DNA of 64,000 nt from contig JBLXEY010000001.1 of assembly GCA_048262655.1 (NCBI GenBank), forward strand, positions 620,001 to 684,000, given 5' to 3'. A model generated the notes under the pieces. It was not told the origin of the DNA. It made no database searches and was given only the letters and a program-made list of their open reading frames with translations. Position numbers and translations under genes: made by a program. Below, one piece after another: positions 50,894 through 59,087 of the stretch (within the stretch, counting starts at the first letter, position 1; every line of letters begins with the position of its first letter). The stretch comes from JABMNT01 sp048262655 (lineage in GTDB: Bacteria > Pseudomonadota > Alphaproteobacteria > Rhodospirillales > Casp-alpha2).

Positions 50894-52300
50894 TCAAATG
50901 TGCCCTGACGCTCCGCGTTTTTGGAAACGCCCCATTCCTGCTTTTCCAAACCAGGTATCACCATCGACAATCAACTCTCCCCCCAAGAAGACTTTGTTCA
51001 CCTTGCCTGTAATTTCCTTGCCTTCAAAAAGAGTATAATCCACTTTGCTGTGCTGCGCGTTCGCGGTAATCGTCCATTTTTGCGCAGGGTCAAAAACAAC
51101 CAGATCTGCGTCTGAGCCAACTGCGATGGTACCCTTCCGCGGGAAGAGCCCAAAAAGTTTAGCCGGTGCGGTTGAGGTTAATTGCACAAAACGATTGATC
51201 GTCATTTGGTTTTTAACAACACCGCCATCGAACACCAATGGCATACGTGTCTCAACGCCGGGAGCACCGTTTGGTATTTTGTTGAAGTTATCAACACCTT
51301 GTTGTTTGGAATAGAGCATACCGCGCGGGTGCTCATGAAAACAAAACGGGCAATGGTCTGTTGAAATGACTTGCAAATCGTCCGTCTTTAAGCCCCGCCA
51401 AAGGTCGTGCTGGTGCGAACACTCTCGAAGCGGCGGTGTCATGACAAACTTTGCAGTCTCAAATCCGGGGCGCTCATATTCCTGTTTGTCCAGAAACAAA
51501 TAGTGAGGGCATGTTTCCGCAAAAACCGGAACGCCACGGTCCCGCGCTGCTGTCACCGCGTTTAACGCTTCCGACGCCGACAGATGAACAATATAGACGG
51601 GAGCTTCCGCCAGTTCAGAAATCGTAATAACCCGTTGGGTCGCTTCCCCCTCCATTAGCGACGGACGCGTTGCTTCATGGTACTTTGGCCCCGTATGTCC
51701 TGCCGCTAAAGCTTCTTCGATCAGCACTTCGATGATACCGCCGTTTTCTGCGTGCACGCAGATCATCGCATTGTTATCGCGGGCCTCGCGCATGGCTTTG
51801 AATATGCCCGCATCATCAACCATGAAAACACCCGGATAAGCCGTAAACAATTTAAATGATGAAATCCCTTCATCGTGTATAAGAGAGCGCATTTGCCCGA
51901 GCGCTTCCTGATCGATCTTGCTCAGGATGACATGCGCCGAGACATCAACGCAGGCCTTTTCTGCACGCCGATGCCAATTTTCCAGAGCTGCCAAGGGCGT
52001 CTTGTCACCCTGATTACAAAAATCAACGAGCGTTGTCGTTCCGCCAAAAGCGGCCGACATAGTACCCGATTCAAAATCATCAACGGTTTCAAAGTCTCCA
52101 AAATTAAACTCGAGATGAGTGTGGACATCGACGCCACCGGGCAAGACCAACAATCCGTCAACGTCGTGCACCGTGACATCCTCACCAACGGCAATATCTT
52201 TGCCAATTGTATGTATTCGGCCGTCCTGCACCAGGATGTCGGCAACATAATCATCGACCGCAGTAACAATGCGACCGTTGGTAATTAGTGTAGCACTCAT
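50894..52300 (-). CDS. Dihydropyrimidinase/hydantoinase-like amidohydrolase
   Basis: Ring-opening hydrolase, about 468 residues. Metal site: VDVHTHLEF (HxH), the lysine likely carboxylated in SSFKLFTAYPG, histidines in VHAENGG and YIVHLSA, and aspartate in STDHCPF. The pattern fits dihydropyrimidinase, hydantoinase or related enzymes. The start at ATG 52300 drops a 14-residue leader without support. With the downstream deaminase and the hydantoin racemase across the divergent region, this is a probable hydantoin- or pyrimidine-type pathway. The exact substrate is open. Confidence 0.9.
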   Translation of the reverse strand: MSATLITNGRIVTAVDDYVADILVQDGRIHTIGKDIAVGEDVTVHDVDGLLVLPGGVDVHTHLEFNFGDFETVDDFESGTMSAAFGGTTTLVDFCNQGDKTPLAALENWHRRAEKACVDVSAHVILSKIDQEALGQMRSLIHDEGISSFKLFTAYPGVFMVDDAGIFKAMREARDNNAMICVHAENGGIIEVLIEEALAAGHTGPKYHEATRPSLMEGEATQRVITISELAEAPVYIVHLSASEALNAVTAARDRGVPVFAETCPHYLFLDKQEYERPGFETAKFVMTPPLRECSHQHDLWRGLKTDDLQVISTDHCPFCFHEHPRGMLYSKQQGVDNFNKIPNGAPGVETRMPLVFDGGVVKNQMTINRFVQLTSTAPAKLFGLFPRKGTIAVGSDADLVVFDPAQKWTITANAQHSKVDYTLFEGKEITGKVNKVFLGGELIVDGDTWFGKAGMGRFQKRGASGHI

Positions 52301-52356
52301 TATCTTCTTCCTTTTATTGTGCCAATGCCCGGCATGAATCAACGGACGCTGCAGGG

Positions 52357-53076
52357 TTATCGGTTGTACAACTCCTGCAACGACATTTTTTCTTTTGGCT
52401 TTTCAACAAGATCAAGCCCCGATAGCAAATCCACGATATGGCTTTTCATGATTTCTGCCGCCTGAGCTTCATCATGATTTGCAAACGCCTTGATTAAGGC
52501 TTCGTGAGAGTGACTTTCGCAGGTCGTATCAGGTCGCCGCCAGTACAGCGCAATAATCAACGATGAACGTGATATTAAAGAGCGAATGACACCAGTAAAC
52601 ACCTGCTGGTCGGCGATCTCGGCGATCGCAATATGGAATAAGCCCGAGAGCGCCAGTGCGGCACCTTTATCATTGGCATGCAATGCCTGATGTTCACTTT
52701 CGATATGCGTCTTTAGATTGTTGAGATCTTGTTCCGAGATACATTTTGCCGCCATACCCGCAACCCGGGGTTCAATAAGCGCCCGCGCTTCGAAGACTTC
52801 ATGCGCTTCTCTTATGGTTGGTTGCGATACAAAAGCGCCGCGATTTCTTTCGATGGTCAGCAATTCCGAATGGGCAAGCGCTTGCAAGGCAACCCGAACA
52901 ATTGTTCTACTCGCGCCGAAAAGTTCCCCGACTTCATCCTCCGACAGTTTCATACCCGGCGGAAACCGGTGCTCCAGAATGGCACTTTGTAAGGCGATGC
53001 AGATATCCAGTGCCTTGCCCGGTGGCAGAGAAAATACGCCTCCGTAGCCTTGGAAGGATCGGATATTTTCGTCCAT
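52357..53076 (-). CDS. GntR family regulator, FadR/FCD subfamily (nitrogen locus)
   Basis: Regulator of 239 residues. The winged helix spans about 40-90 (KLSEDEVGELFGASRTIVRVALQALAHSELL, then RGAFV). The FCD domain carries ALSGLFHIAIAEIADQQVF. AGAGGAG is a good ribosome site before the ATG. It heads the minus-strand operon with the two amidohydrolases and faces the transporter operon, so it probably controls both sides. The ATTGT-GT-ACAAT dyad in the gap is a likely operator. Confidence 0.92.
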   Translation of the reverse strand: MDENIRSFQGYGGVFSLPPGKALDICIALQSAILEHRFPPGMKLSEDEVGELFGASRTIVRVALQALAHSELLTIERNRGAFVSQPTIREAHEVFEARALIEPRVAGMAAKCISEQDLNNLKTHIESEHQALHANDKGAALALSGLFHIAIAEIADQQVFTGVIRSLISRSSLIIALYWRRPDTTCESHSHEALIKAFANHDEAQAAEIMKSHIVDLLSGLDLVEKPKEKMSLQELYNR

Positions 53077-53333
53077 GGTACTCCTCTAACCCTAATGCAA
53101 AATGCGGTTCCGTCTCGTTTTATTCGCTTAGAACAAAATCAGGATACACATAATTTGTTGATTGTGTACAATTTATGATCATTTCGCATACTTTTTGCAT
53201 AATTTATATGCTACTCTATTGCACAGAAACACGGCATTGAATTTAAATTCATATAAATCAATGAGTTACATTCATTGTCTTGTTGGCATGGGTATTGCGA
53301 TGCAGCAGGCACTGAACCGGAGTGTGATAACGA
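53077..53333. promoter_or_regulatory. Divergent control region with GntR-type dyads
   Basis: ATTGT-GT-ACAAT (53161-53172) is a perfect 5-bp dyad similar to FadR-type sites, and ATGATCAT (53175-53182) is a perfect palindrome next to it. The 257-bp gap also holds AT-rich promoter-like DNA. One regulator controlling both the amidohydrolase and transporter operons is inferred. Confidence 0.5.
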
Positions 53334-54332
53334 ATGAACAAAAACTCGGCGTTGGAACTGATAGCCGTATCCAAGATTTATGGTGAAACCGTCGCTGTTG
53401 ACGCTATTGACCACAAATTCACAGCGGGCACATACTCGTGTCTGCTTGGCCCGTCTGGATGCGGCAAATCGTCAACCCTGAGAATGATTGCCGGCCATGA
53501 AGCCATTTCACAGGGGGATGTCATTCTTGGCGGCACAAATATTACGACGCTACCCCCAGCGGCCCGCGGCACAGCGATGATGTTTCAGTCATATGCTTTG
53601 TTCCCCCACTTGAGCGTCATCGATAACGTCAGTTTTAGCCTTAAGATGAAAGGCCAAGACAAACAAAGCCGCAACAAACGGGCGGCCGAGCTGCTCGAGC
53701 TGGTCGATATGGCTGAATATTCGGATCGGTTTCCCGGACAACTATCGGGCGGACAACAACAACGCGTTGCGCTGGCCCGTGCGCTGATAACAGAACCATC
53801 GGTCCTTTTACTAGATGAGCCCCTGTCGGCCCTAGACCCTTTTTTACGCCTGAAAATGCGGCTTGAACTCAAACGGCTACAGAGGGAACTTGGTATTTCC
53901 TTTATCCATGTCACCCATTCACAAGATGAAGCCTTAGCACTGGCTGATGATATCATTCTGATGAATGCCGGTGAAATCGAGCAGTCGGGGCCACCAGCCG
54001 ACGTCTTTAATACACCGCGGACCGAATTCGTCGCGCGCTTCATTGGCGGACACAACGTGATCCGGTTGGGCAAAGATATTGTATCGGTTCGAACAGACAA
54101 GATTCGGTTAAATGAAGCCGATACCACGTCATCCACGTCGCACGCGTCGATTGTCCAGGACATCGAGTATCTAGGCACAAATGTCAGCATTGCGTTGAAA
54201 AACGACGACATTGGCGAGGTAACGGCTTTGTTAAGCGACACAGACTTTAACTCCAAACCCATTCAAATTGGGGAATCCGTTCAGTTGTCATGGCGAACGG
54301 AAGACACCCACACACTTGCGGAAAAACCGTAA
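53334..54332 (+). CDS. ABC transporter ATP-binding protein (PotA type)
   Basis: ATPase of 332 residues. Walker A is GPSGCGKSS at 39-47, signature LSGGQQQRVALARA, Walker B VLLLDEPLSALD, and H-loop VTHSQDEALALAD. The TOBE-type carboxyl part is short. It leads the operon with a Tat-exported PotD-type protein and two permeases. This class moves polyamines, thiamine-like compounds, amino acids and related small organic cations or acids; here the nitrogen-compound enzymes suggest an N-heterocycle or amino compound. Confidence 0.93.
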   Translation: MNKNSALELIAVSKIYGETVAVDAIDHKFTAGTYSCLLGPSGCGKSSTLRMIAGHEAISQGDVILGGTNITTLPPAARGTAMMFQSYALFPHLSVIDNVSFSLKMKGQDKQSRNKRAAELLELVDMAEYSDRFPGQLSGGQQQRVALARALITEPSVLLLDEPLSALDPFLRLKMRLELKRLQRELGISFIHVTHSQDEALALADDIILMNAGEIEQSGPPADVFNTPRTEFVARFIGGHNVIRLGKDIVSVRTDKIRLNEADTTSSTSHASIVQDIEYLGTNVSIALKNDDIGEVTALLSDTDFNSKPIQIGESVQLSWRTEDTHTLAEKP

Positions 54333-54390
54333 AAGCCCCGTGACATAGGGACACGGGAAATCTCACCGTCACCATAAAGGAGAAGTAAAA

Positions 54391-55683
54391 ATGACGAATA
54401 AAAAAACAGGCAAGGCGCTCAGTCGCAGAACAGTGCTCAAGGGTGCAGCGGCAACCGCCGGTGTGGCTCTCGGGTCCGGCGCAATAACGGGCTTCCCAAC
54501 CATTTGGGCTCAGAACATCAAGAACGTTACCTTGCGTCAATTTGGGACGGGTGTATCGAACCTGAACGACGTTTCAATCCAGGTGCAAAAAGATTTGGGC
54601 TTTAAGCTGGAAATGACGGCCCTTGATTCCGATAGCGTAACACAGCGTGCTGCAACACAGCCGAAATCTTTCGATATTGCTGATATAGAATACTGGATCT
54701 GCAAGAAAGTATGGCCATCTGGTAACTTACAAGCCATGGACACTTCCAAAATTAAGAATTACGACAAAATTGTCGGAACCTTTAAAAGCGGTAAATTGAC
54801 ACCGGATTCCGTTATCGCGCAAGGAACGGCACCGCACACAGTGGGATTTGTTGAAGGCCCAGGCAGCAATAAGTTTGCGACATCCGAGACCGGTTGGATG
54901 ACCTTGATCCCAACCATTTACAATGCAGACACATTGGGCATCCGCCCTGATTTGATCAATCGCCCGATCAATACCTGGGCCGAGCTTTTAAACCCGGAGT
55001 TTAAAGGCAAGGCATCAATCCTTGATATCTCTTCTATTGGTATCATGGATGCTGCAATGGTTTGCGAAGCCATGGGCGAAATCACCTATGGCGACAAGGG
55101 CAACATGACAAAAGAAGAGATCGACAAAACCATGGCGATCTTTACAGAAGCGAAAAAAGCCGGCCAATTCCGCGCCTTCTGGAAATCATTTGATGAAAGC
55201 GTCAACCTGATGGCATCTGGTGAAGTTGTTATTCAGTCCATGTGGTCGCCGGCGATCACAGCGGTCCGTTCAAAGGGCATTCCTTGCGTTTATCAGCCTC
55301 TTAAAGAGGGTTACCGTTCATGGGGTGGTGGACTTGGTCTATCCAAGAACCTGTCCGGTATCGAACTTGATGCAGCATATGAGTACATTAACTGGTACTT
55401 GAGTGGCTGGGTCGGCGGATATCTGATGCGCCAAGGCTACTACTCAGCTGTTCCGGAAACATCCAAGAACTTCATGAGTGCTGACGAATGGGGTTTCTGG
55501 TTCGAAGGCAAGGCAGCTAAATCTGACATTACGAACCCAGCCGGTCAGGTTATGGAGAAAGCCGGTGCCGTTCGTGACGGTGGCTCGTTCTATGATCGCA
55601 TGGGTGCTGTTGCTTGCTGGAATGCTGTTATGGACGAAAACAAGCACATGGTCCGCAAGTGGAATGAATTTATCGCCGCTTAA
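54391..55683 (+). CDS. ABC transporter substrate-binding protein (PotD type), Tat-exported
   Basis: Periplasmic binding protein, 430 residues. SRRTVLKGAAATAGVALGSG near 11-30 is a twin-arginine signal, followed by AITGFPTIWAQ. TLIPTIYNADTLGIRPDLI and EYINWYLSGWVGGYLMRQGYYSAV are typical of spermidine/putrescine-binding relatives. GGAG lies upstream of the ATG. A perfect terminator-like hairpin follows its stop. It resembles PotD only at the fold level, so polyamine binding is not assumed. Confidence 0.92.
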   Translation: MTNKKTGKALSRRTVLKGAAATAGVALGSGAITGFPTIWAQNIKNVTLRQFGTGVSNLNDVSIQVQKDLGFKLEMTALDSDSVTQRAATQPKSFDIADIEYWICKKVWPSGNLQAMDTSKIKNYDKIVGTFKSGKLTPDSVIAQGTAPHTVGFVEGPGSNKFATSETGWMTLIPTIYNADTLGIRPDLINRPINTWAELLNPEFKGKASILDISSIGIMDAAMVCEAMGEITYGDKGNMTKEEIDKTMAIFTEAKKAGQFRAFWKSFDESVNLMASGEVVIQSMWSPAITAVRSKGIPCVYQPLKEGYRSWGGGLGLSKNLSGIELDAAYEYINWYLSGWVGGYLMRQGYYSAVPETSKNFMSADEWGFWFEGKAAKSDITNPAGQVMEKAGAVRDGGSFYDRMGAVACWNAVMDENKHMVRKWNEFIAA

Positions 55684-55701
55684 TCAAGACCAAAAGTCTA
55701 T

Positions 55702-55734
55702 CTGCCTGGGCTTTGTGCCCAGGCAGTTTCTTTT
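55702..55734 (+). terminator. Intrinsic-terminator-like hairpin after the binding-protein gene
   Basis: CTGCCTGGGC-TTTGT-GCCCAGGCAG is a perfect 10-bp stem followed by TTTCTTTT, the most terminator-like structure in the window. It is 18 bases after the binding-protein stop, inside the operon. Partial termination would give more binding protein than permease. Confidence 0.8.
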
Positions 55735-55764
55735 CACCAACTCGATAACAACACCGGATTCAAC

Positions 55765-56628
55765 GTGGAAAAACCTCTGATCACCGCCGAACGTGCCAGT
55801 TGGTTACTGGTCAGTCCGCTAACGCTCATATTGGCGGTATTTCTATTGTTGCCGATCATCACAATCGTTGTCGTGAGCTTTTGGGATTACAACGAATTTA
55901 ATTTCTTCCCGGCATTCATAATGGACAATTATGAATATCTGCTGACATCAAAAGTAACGCTTGCAACCTACCTAAAGACCTTCAAATTTGTCATTCTTAC
56001 CTGGTCCTTCTGTGTCGTCATTGGTTTTGCCGTTGCCTATTTTTTAGCCTTCCATATACAAACGCTGGGCGTTCAAGTCGCGCTATTCTTGATATGCACG
56101 ATCCCTTTTTGGACCTCGAACATCATCCGCATGATTTCCTGGATTCCTTTCCTCGGCCGAAATGGACTGGCGAATACGGCGCTAGTTGACGCCGGCATCA
56201 TCGACCAGCCCCTGGATTGGCTCCTGTTCTCAGATTTCGCCGTCGTCCTGGCTTTCGTTCATCTTTATGCCCTGTTCATGGTTGTGCCAATTTTCAATAC
56301 GATGATGCGCATTGATAAATCGCTGATCGAGGCCGCCCGCGATGCCGGAGCAAATGGCATGCAAATCCTGACCAATATTATTATTCCGCTGAGCAAGCCG
56401 GGTATCATGATTGGCTCGATCTTCGTCGTGACTTTGGTGATGGGCGACTTCATTACGGTCCGCTTTATGTCGGGGGGCCAAAGTGCCTCCGTCGGGCGCG
56501 TCATCTCGAATGAAATCGCACTGCTACAGTATCCGGCAGCGGCGGCAAGTGCCAGCGTGCTGCTGGCCACCGTCCTGATTATGATCGCGATCATGATCCG
56601 CTTTGTCGATATCCGAAAGGAGCTTTGA
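55765..56628 (+). CDS. ABC transporter permease (PotB type), GTG start
   Basis: Inner-membrane permease of 287 residues with six hydrophobic segments, near 15-37, 68-92, 98-120, 150-180, 205-232 and 255-280. The EAA loop is near 190-210 (IEAARDAGANGMQIL). Translation begins at GTG 55765; no ATG fits before the first membrane segment. It lies after the intercistronic hairpin and overlaps nothing. Confidence 0.92.
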   Translation: MEKPLITAERASWLLVSPLTLILAVFLLLPIITIVVVSFWDYNEFNFFPAFIMDNYEYLLTSKVTLATYLKTFKFVILTWSFCVVIGFAVAYFLAFHIQTLGVQVALFLICTIPFWTSNIIRMISWIPFLGRNGLANTALVDAGIIDQPLDWLLFSDFAVVLAFVHLYALFMVVPIFNTMMRIDKSLIEAARDAGANGMQILTNIIIPLSKPGIMIGSIFVVTLVMGDFITVRFMSGGQSASVGRVISNEIALLQYPAAAASASVLLATVLIMIAIMIRFVDIRKEL

Positions 56629-56630
56629 TC

Positions 56631-57470
56631 ATGGAACCGCGCTCCCGCTCCTTCTATTTACTGGCTGCATTTTTTATCCTGTTCGTGCTGTTTTTGTATG
56701 GCCCCGTTGTCACCATTGGCATCCTCTCCTTTCAAGGGCCAAACGGCGGCTTGACCTTCCCTATGAATGGAACGTCAGTCCACTGGTTTATAAATCTCTT
56801 TGAACAGCAAGCTGTCGGTGACTTTTGGGGCTCTCTCAAACGCTCGTTAACGCTTGGCTTTATGGTGATGATTGTCACCGTGGTTCTTTCCGTGATGGGG
56901 GGACTTGCTTACCGCCGCCACTTCAGAGGGTCGTCGGTACTGTTTTATCTGGTTATCGCCAGCCTCATTGTCCCGTCGATACTGGTTTCACTCGGCGTTG
57001 GATTGATCTTTAACATTGTTGATCTGGAAGTTCATTGGTCAACATCTGGATTTGGCTCACAACTGACATGGACGCTCCCTTTCGGACTTCTCATCATGTT
57101 TGCTGTGTTTAATCGGTTCGACAAATCCTATGAAGAAGCCGCACGTGATTTGGGTGCAACTTCTTGGCAAACGTTCCGCTACGTTGTTCTGCCACTCATC
57201 GCTCCCAGCCTCATTGGTGTCGCTTTATTCGGCTTCACATTATCTTATGATGAATTCGCACGTACGCTGCTGACCGCCGGTTCCTACAATACATTACCGC
57301 TCGAAATATTTGGCATGACCACAAACGTAACAACGCCCGTTCTTTATGCCCTGGGCACCCTGACAACAGCATTTTCCTTTGTGATGATTGGCTCTTTTCT
57401 AGCACTTGCCATCTTCATACAAAAACGCCGCGCAAAATTGGGTTCCGATGCGGGTAAGGGCATGGTTTAA
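56631..57470 (+). CDS. ABC transporter permease (PotC type)
   Basis: Inner-membrane permease of 279 residues with six hydrophobic segments. The EAA loop is YEEAARDLGATSWQTF near 170-185, and LSYDEFARTLL is typical of PotC-like proteins. ATG 56631 has GGAG eight bases upstream; the frame also opens at a TTG at 56625 within the previous stop. Two bases separate it from the PotB-type gene. Confidence 0.92.
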   Translation: MEPRSRSFYLLAAFFILFVLFLYGPVVTIGILSFQGPNGGLTFPMNGTSVHWFINLFEQQAVGDFWGSLKRSLTLGFMVMIVTVVLSVMGGLAYRRHFRGSSVLFYLVIASLIVPSILVSLGVGLIFNIVDLEVHWSTSGFGSQLTWTLPFGLLIMFAVFNRFDKSYEEAARDLGATSWQTFRYVVLPLIAPSLIGVALFGFTLSYDEFARTLLTAGSYNTLPLEIFGMTTNVTTPVLYALGTLTTAFSFVMIGSFLALAIFIQKRRAKLGSDAGKGMV

Positions 57471-57473
57471 AAT

Positions 57474-58154
57474 ATGCGCCTTCTTATCATAAACCCCAAT
57501 ACAACAGCCTCAATGACCCGCAAGGTTGAGATGGCTGCGAAACAAATTGCGGGTTCGGATACCATGATTACCGCCTTAAACCCGGCAAACGGGCCCGCCG
57601 CAATTCAAGGGGCTGCTGACGGTGAAGCGGCATTGCCCGGCTTATTTGAAATCTTTGAGCGGGAAATCATACAGAACAACGCCCACGACATGGTGATCAT
57701 CGCCTGTTTTGATGATACAGGCCTGATGGAGCTCAAAAAACGCTCACCCGTGCCCGTCTTGGGCATTGGTGAAGCTGCTTTTCATACAGCAATGCTTATG
57801 GGGGCCCAATTCTCTGTCGTGACCACTCTAAGTGTTTCCATTCCTGTTATTGAGGAAAACCTGACGACCTATGGTTTGGCTAACCGATGTGCACGGGTGC
57901 GCGCTTCCGAAGTTCCCGTCTTGGCATTGGAAGATCCGAATAGTGATGCCAGTGAAACCATTGCACGTGAAATCGGCGCCGCAATTGTTGAGGACCAGTG
58001 CAATTCGATCGTCTTGGGGTGTGCTGGCATGGCCGACCTGGCTGACAATATGGAACGTCGGTTTAACATTCCGGTTATTGATGGCGTTGTCGCCGCCGTT
58101 AGCTTATGCGAATCTCTATTCCGTATGAGACCAGAGGGCACGAAAGCGGCCTGA
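57474..58154 (+). CDS. Asp/Glu/hydantoin racemase family protein
   Basis: Cofactor-independent racemase, 226 residues. Start LLIINPNTTASMT is the hydantoin/allantoin racemase hallmark. The two catalytic cysteines lie in IACFDDTG near 75 and LGCAGMADL near 181. It begins three bases after the PotC-type stop, so the racemase is part of the uptake operon. It probably epimerises a hydantoin-type substrate for the dihydropyrimidinase-like enzyme. Confidence 0.92.
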   Translation: MRLLIINPNTTASMTRKVEMAAKQIAGSDTMITALNPANGPAAIQGAADGEAALPGLFEIFEREIIQNNAHDMVIIACFDDTGLMELKKRSPVPVLGIGEAAFHTAMLMGAQFSVVTTLSVSIPVIEENLTTYGLANRCARVRASEVPVLALEDPNSDASETIAREIGAAIVEDQCNSIVLGCAGMADLADNMERRFNIPVIDGVVAAVSLCESLFRMRPEGTKAA

Positions 58155-58170
58155 CTGAAGAAGGTGACGA

Positions 58171-59028
58171 ATGAACGGCTTGCAAATCCGCGCAGCGACG
58201 AAGGATGAATTCAGGGCCGCCGTTGATTGGGCCGCAGCTGAAGGCTGGAATCCAGGGACAGATGATTTAAGCGCATTTCACGCGGCCGATCCGGCCGGCT
58301 TTATCATGGGCTTCATAGGTAATGAAGCTGTCTCTTCTATCTCTGTTGTCCGATATGGTGACAACTACGGGTTTTTGGGTTTCTATATTGTGCGCAATGA
58401 CATGCGCGGTTCTGGTGTTGGCATCGCGACATGGAACGCTGGCATTTCTCATCTGAAAGGTCGGACCATTGGTCTTGATGGCGTTGTTGACCAACAGGCC
58501 AATTACACAAAAAGCGGGTTTGCCTATAAGGGGCGAAACGTCAGGTATACCGGGGTACCCGAAACCGCCCGTGTCGCCTCAACGATCACAATCGAAGATG
58601 CTACCAAAGAACACCAACCGGCACTCGTCGCTTTTGACAATCGCTATTTTCCAACCCCGCGTGAGGCGTTCGTCAAGCTTTGGACGTCTCAGAAACCGGA
58701 TACAGGGCGCACAACGAAGGTCGCAATTGTCGACGGTCGCATTGTCGGCTATGGCGTGATCCGGTCCTGTTTGAACGGGTACAAAATTGGCCCGTTGTTT
58801 GCTGAAACACAGGAAATCGCAAATGATTTGGCGAGCGGGCTTTGCCAGACGACAGAAGCCGGTGCCGAAGTCTCGCTGGATATCCCGGAAGACAATCCAT
58901 CCGCTGCCCACCTTGCTCAATCGCTTGGCTTCAGCCCCGTGTTTGAAACAGCGCGGATGTATAAAGGGGAAGCGCCAGAGCTCCCCATTGCCAATATATA
59001 CGGCATTACCAGTTTTGAACTGGGGTGA
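58171..59028 (+). CDS. GNAT family N-acetyltransferase with a second acyltransferase-like domain
   Basis: Acetyl-CoA-dependent enzyme of 285 residues. The amino half is a GNAT domain with FYIVRNDMRGSGVGIATWNAG, the coenzyme-A loop near 70-90. The carboxyl half has the Acetyltransf_18/YitH-type segment (YNYTKSGF-like ANYTKSGFAYKGRNVRY joins the halves) and a second fold. It closes the operon after the racemase. It may acetylate an amine intermediate or detoxify it. Confidence 0.82.
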   Translation: MNGLQIRAATKDEFRAAVDWAAAEGWNPGTDDLSAFHAADPAGFIMGFIGNEAVSSISVVRYGDNYGFLGFYIVRNDMRGSGVGIATWNAGISHLKGRTIGLDGVVDQQANYTKSGFAYKGRNVRYTGVPETARVASTITIEDATKEHQPALVAFDNRYFPTPREAFVKLWTSQKPDTGRTTKVAIVDGRIVGYGVIRSCLNGYKIGPLFAETQEIANDLASGLCQTTEAGAEVSLDIPEDNPSAAHLAQSLGFSPVFETARMYKGEAPELPIANIYGITSFELG

Positions 59029-59087
59029 CCACCGATCAAGCCCACAACATCACCCTGGTCTTCCCACGCCCCTTCAAGGCAAGATTA

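Noticed and set aside
53585..54262. A 225-codon minus-strand frame in the PotA-type gene
   Set aside because: Antisense to an ATPase with intact motifs; its serine-rich composition is typical of reverse-strand shadows.
53334..57470. Calling the transporter a spermidine/putrescine system (potABCD)
   Set aside because: Fold-class similarity alone does not fix the substrate, and the neighbouring enzymes point to cyclic or acylated nitrogen compounds.
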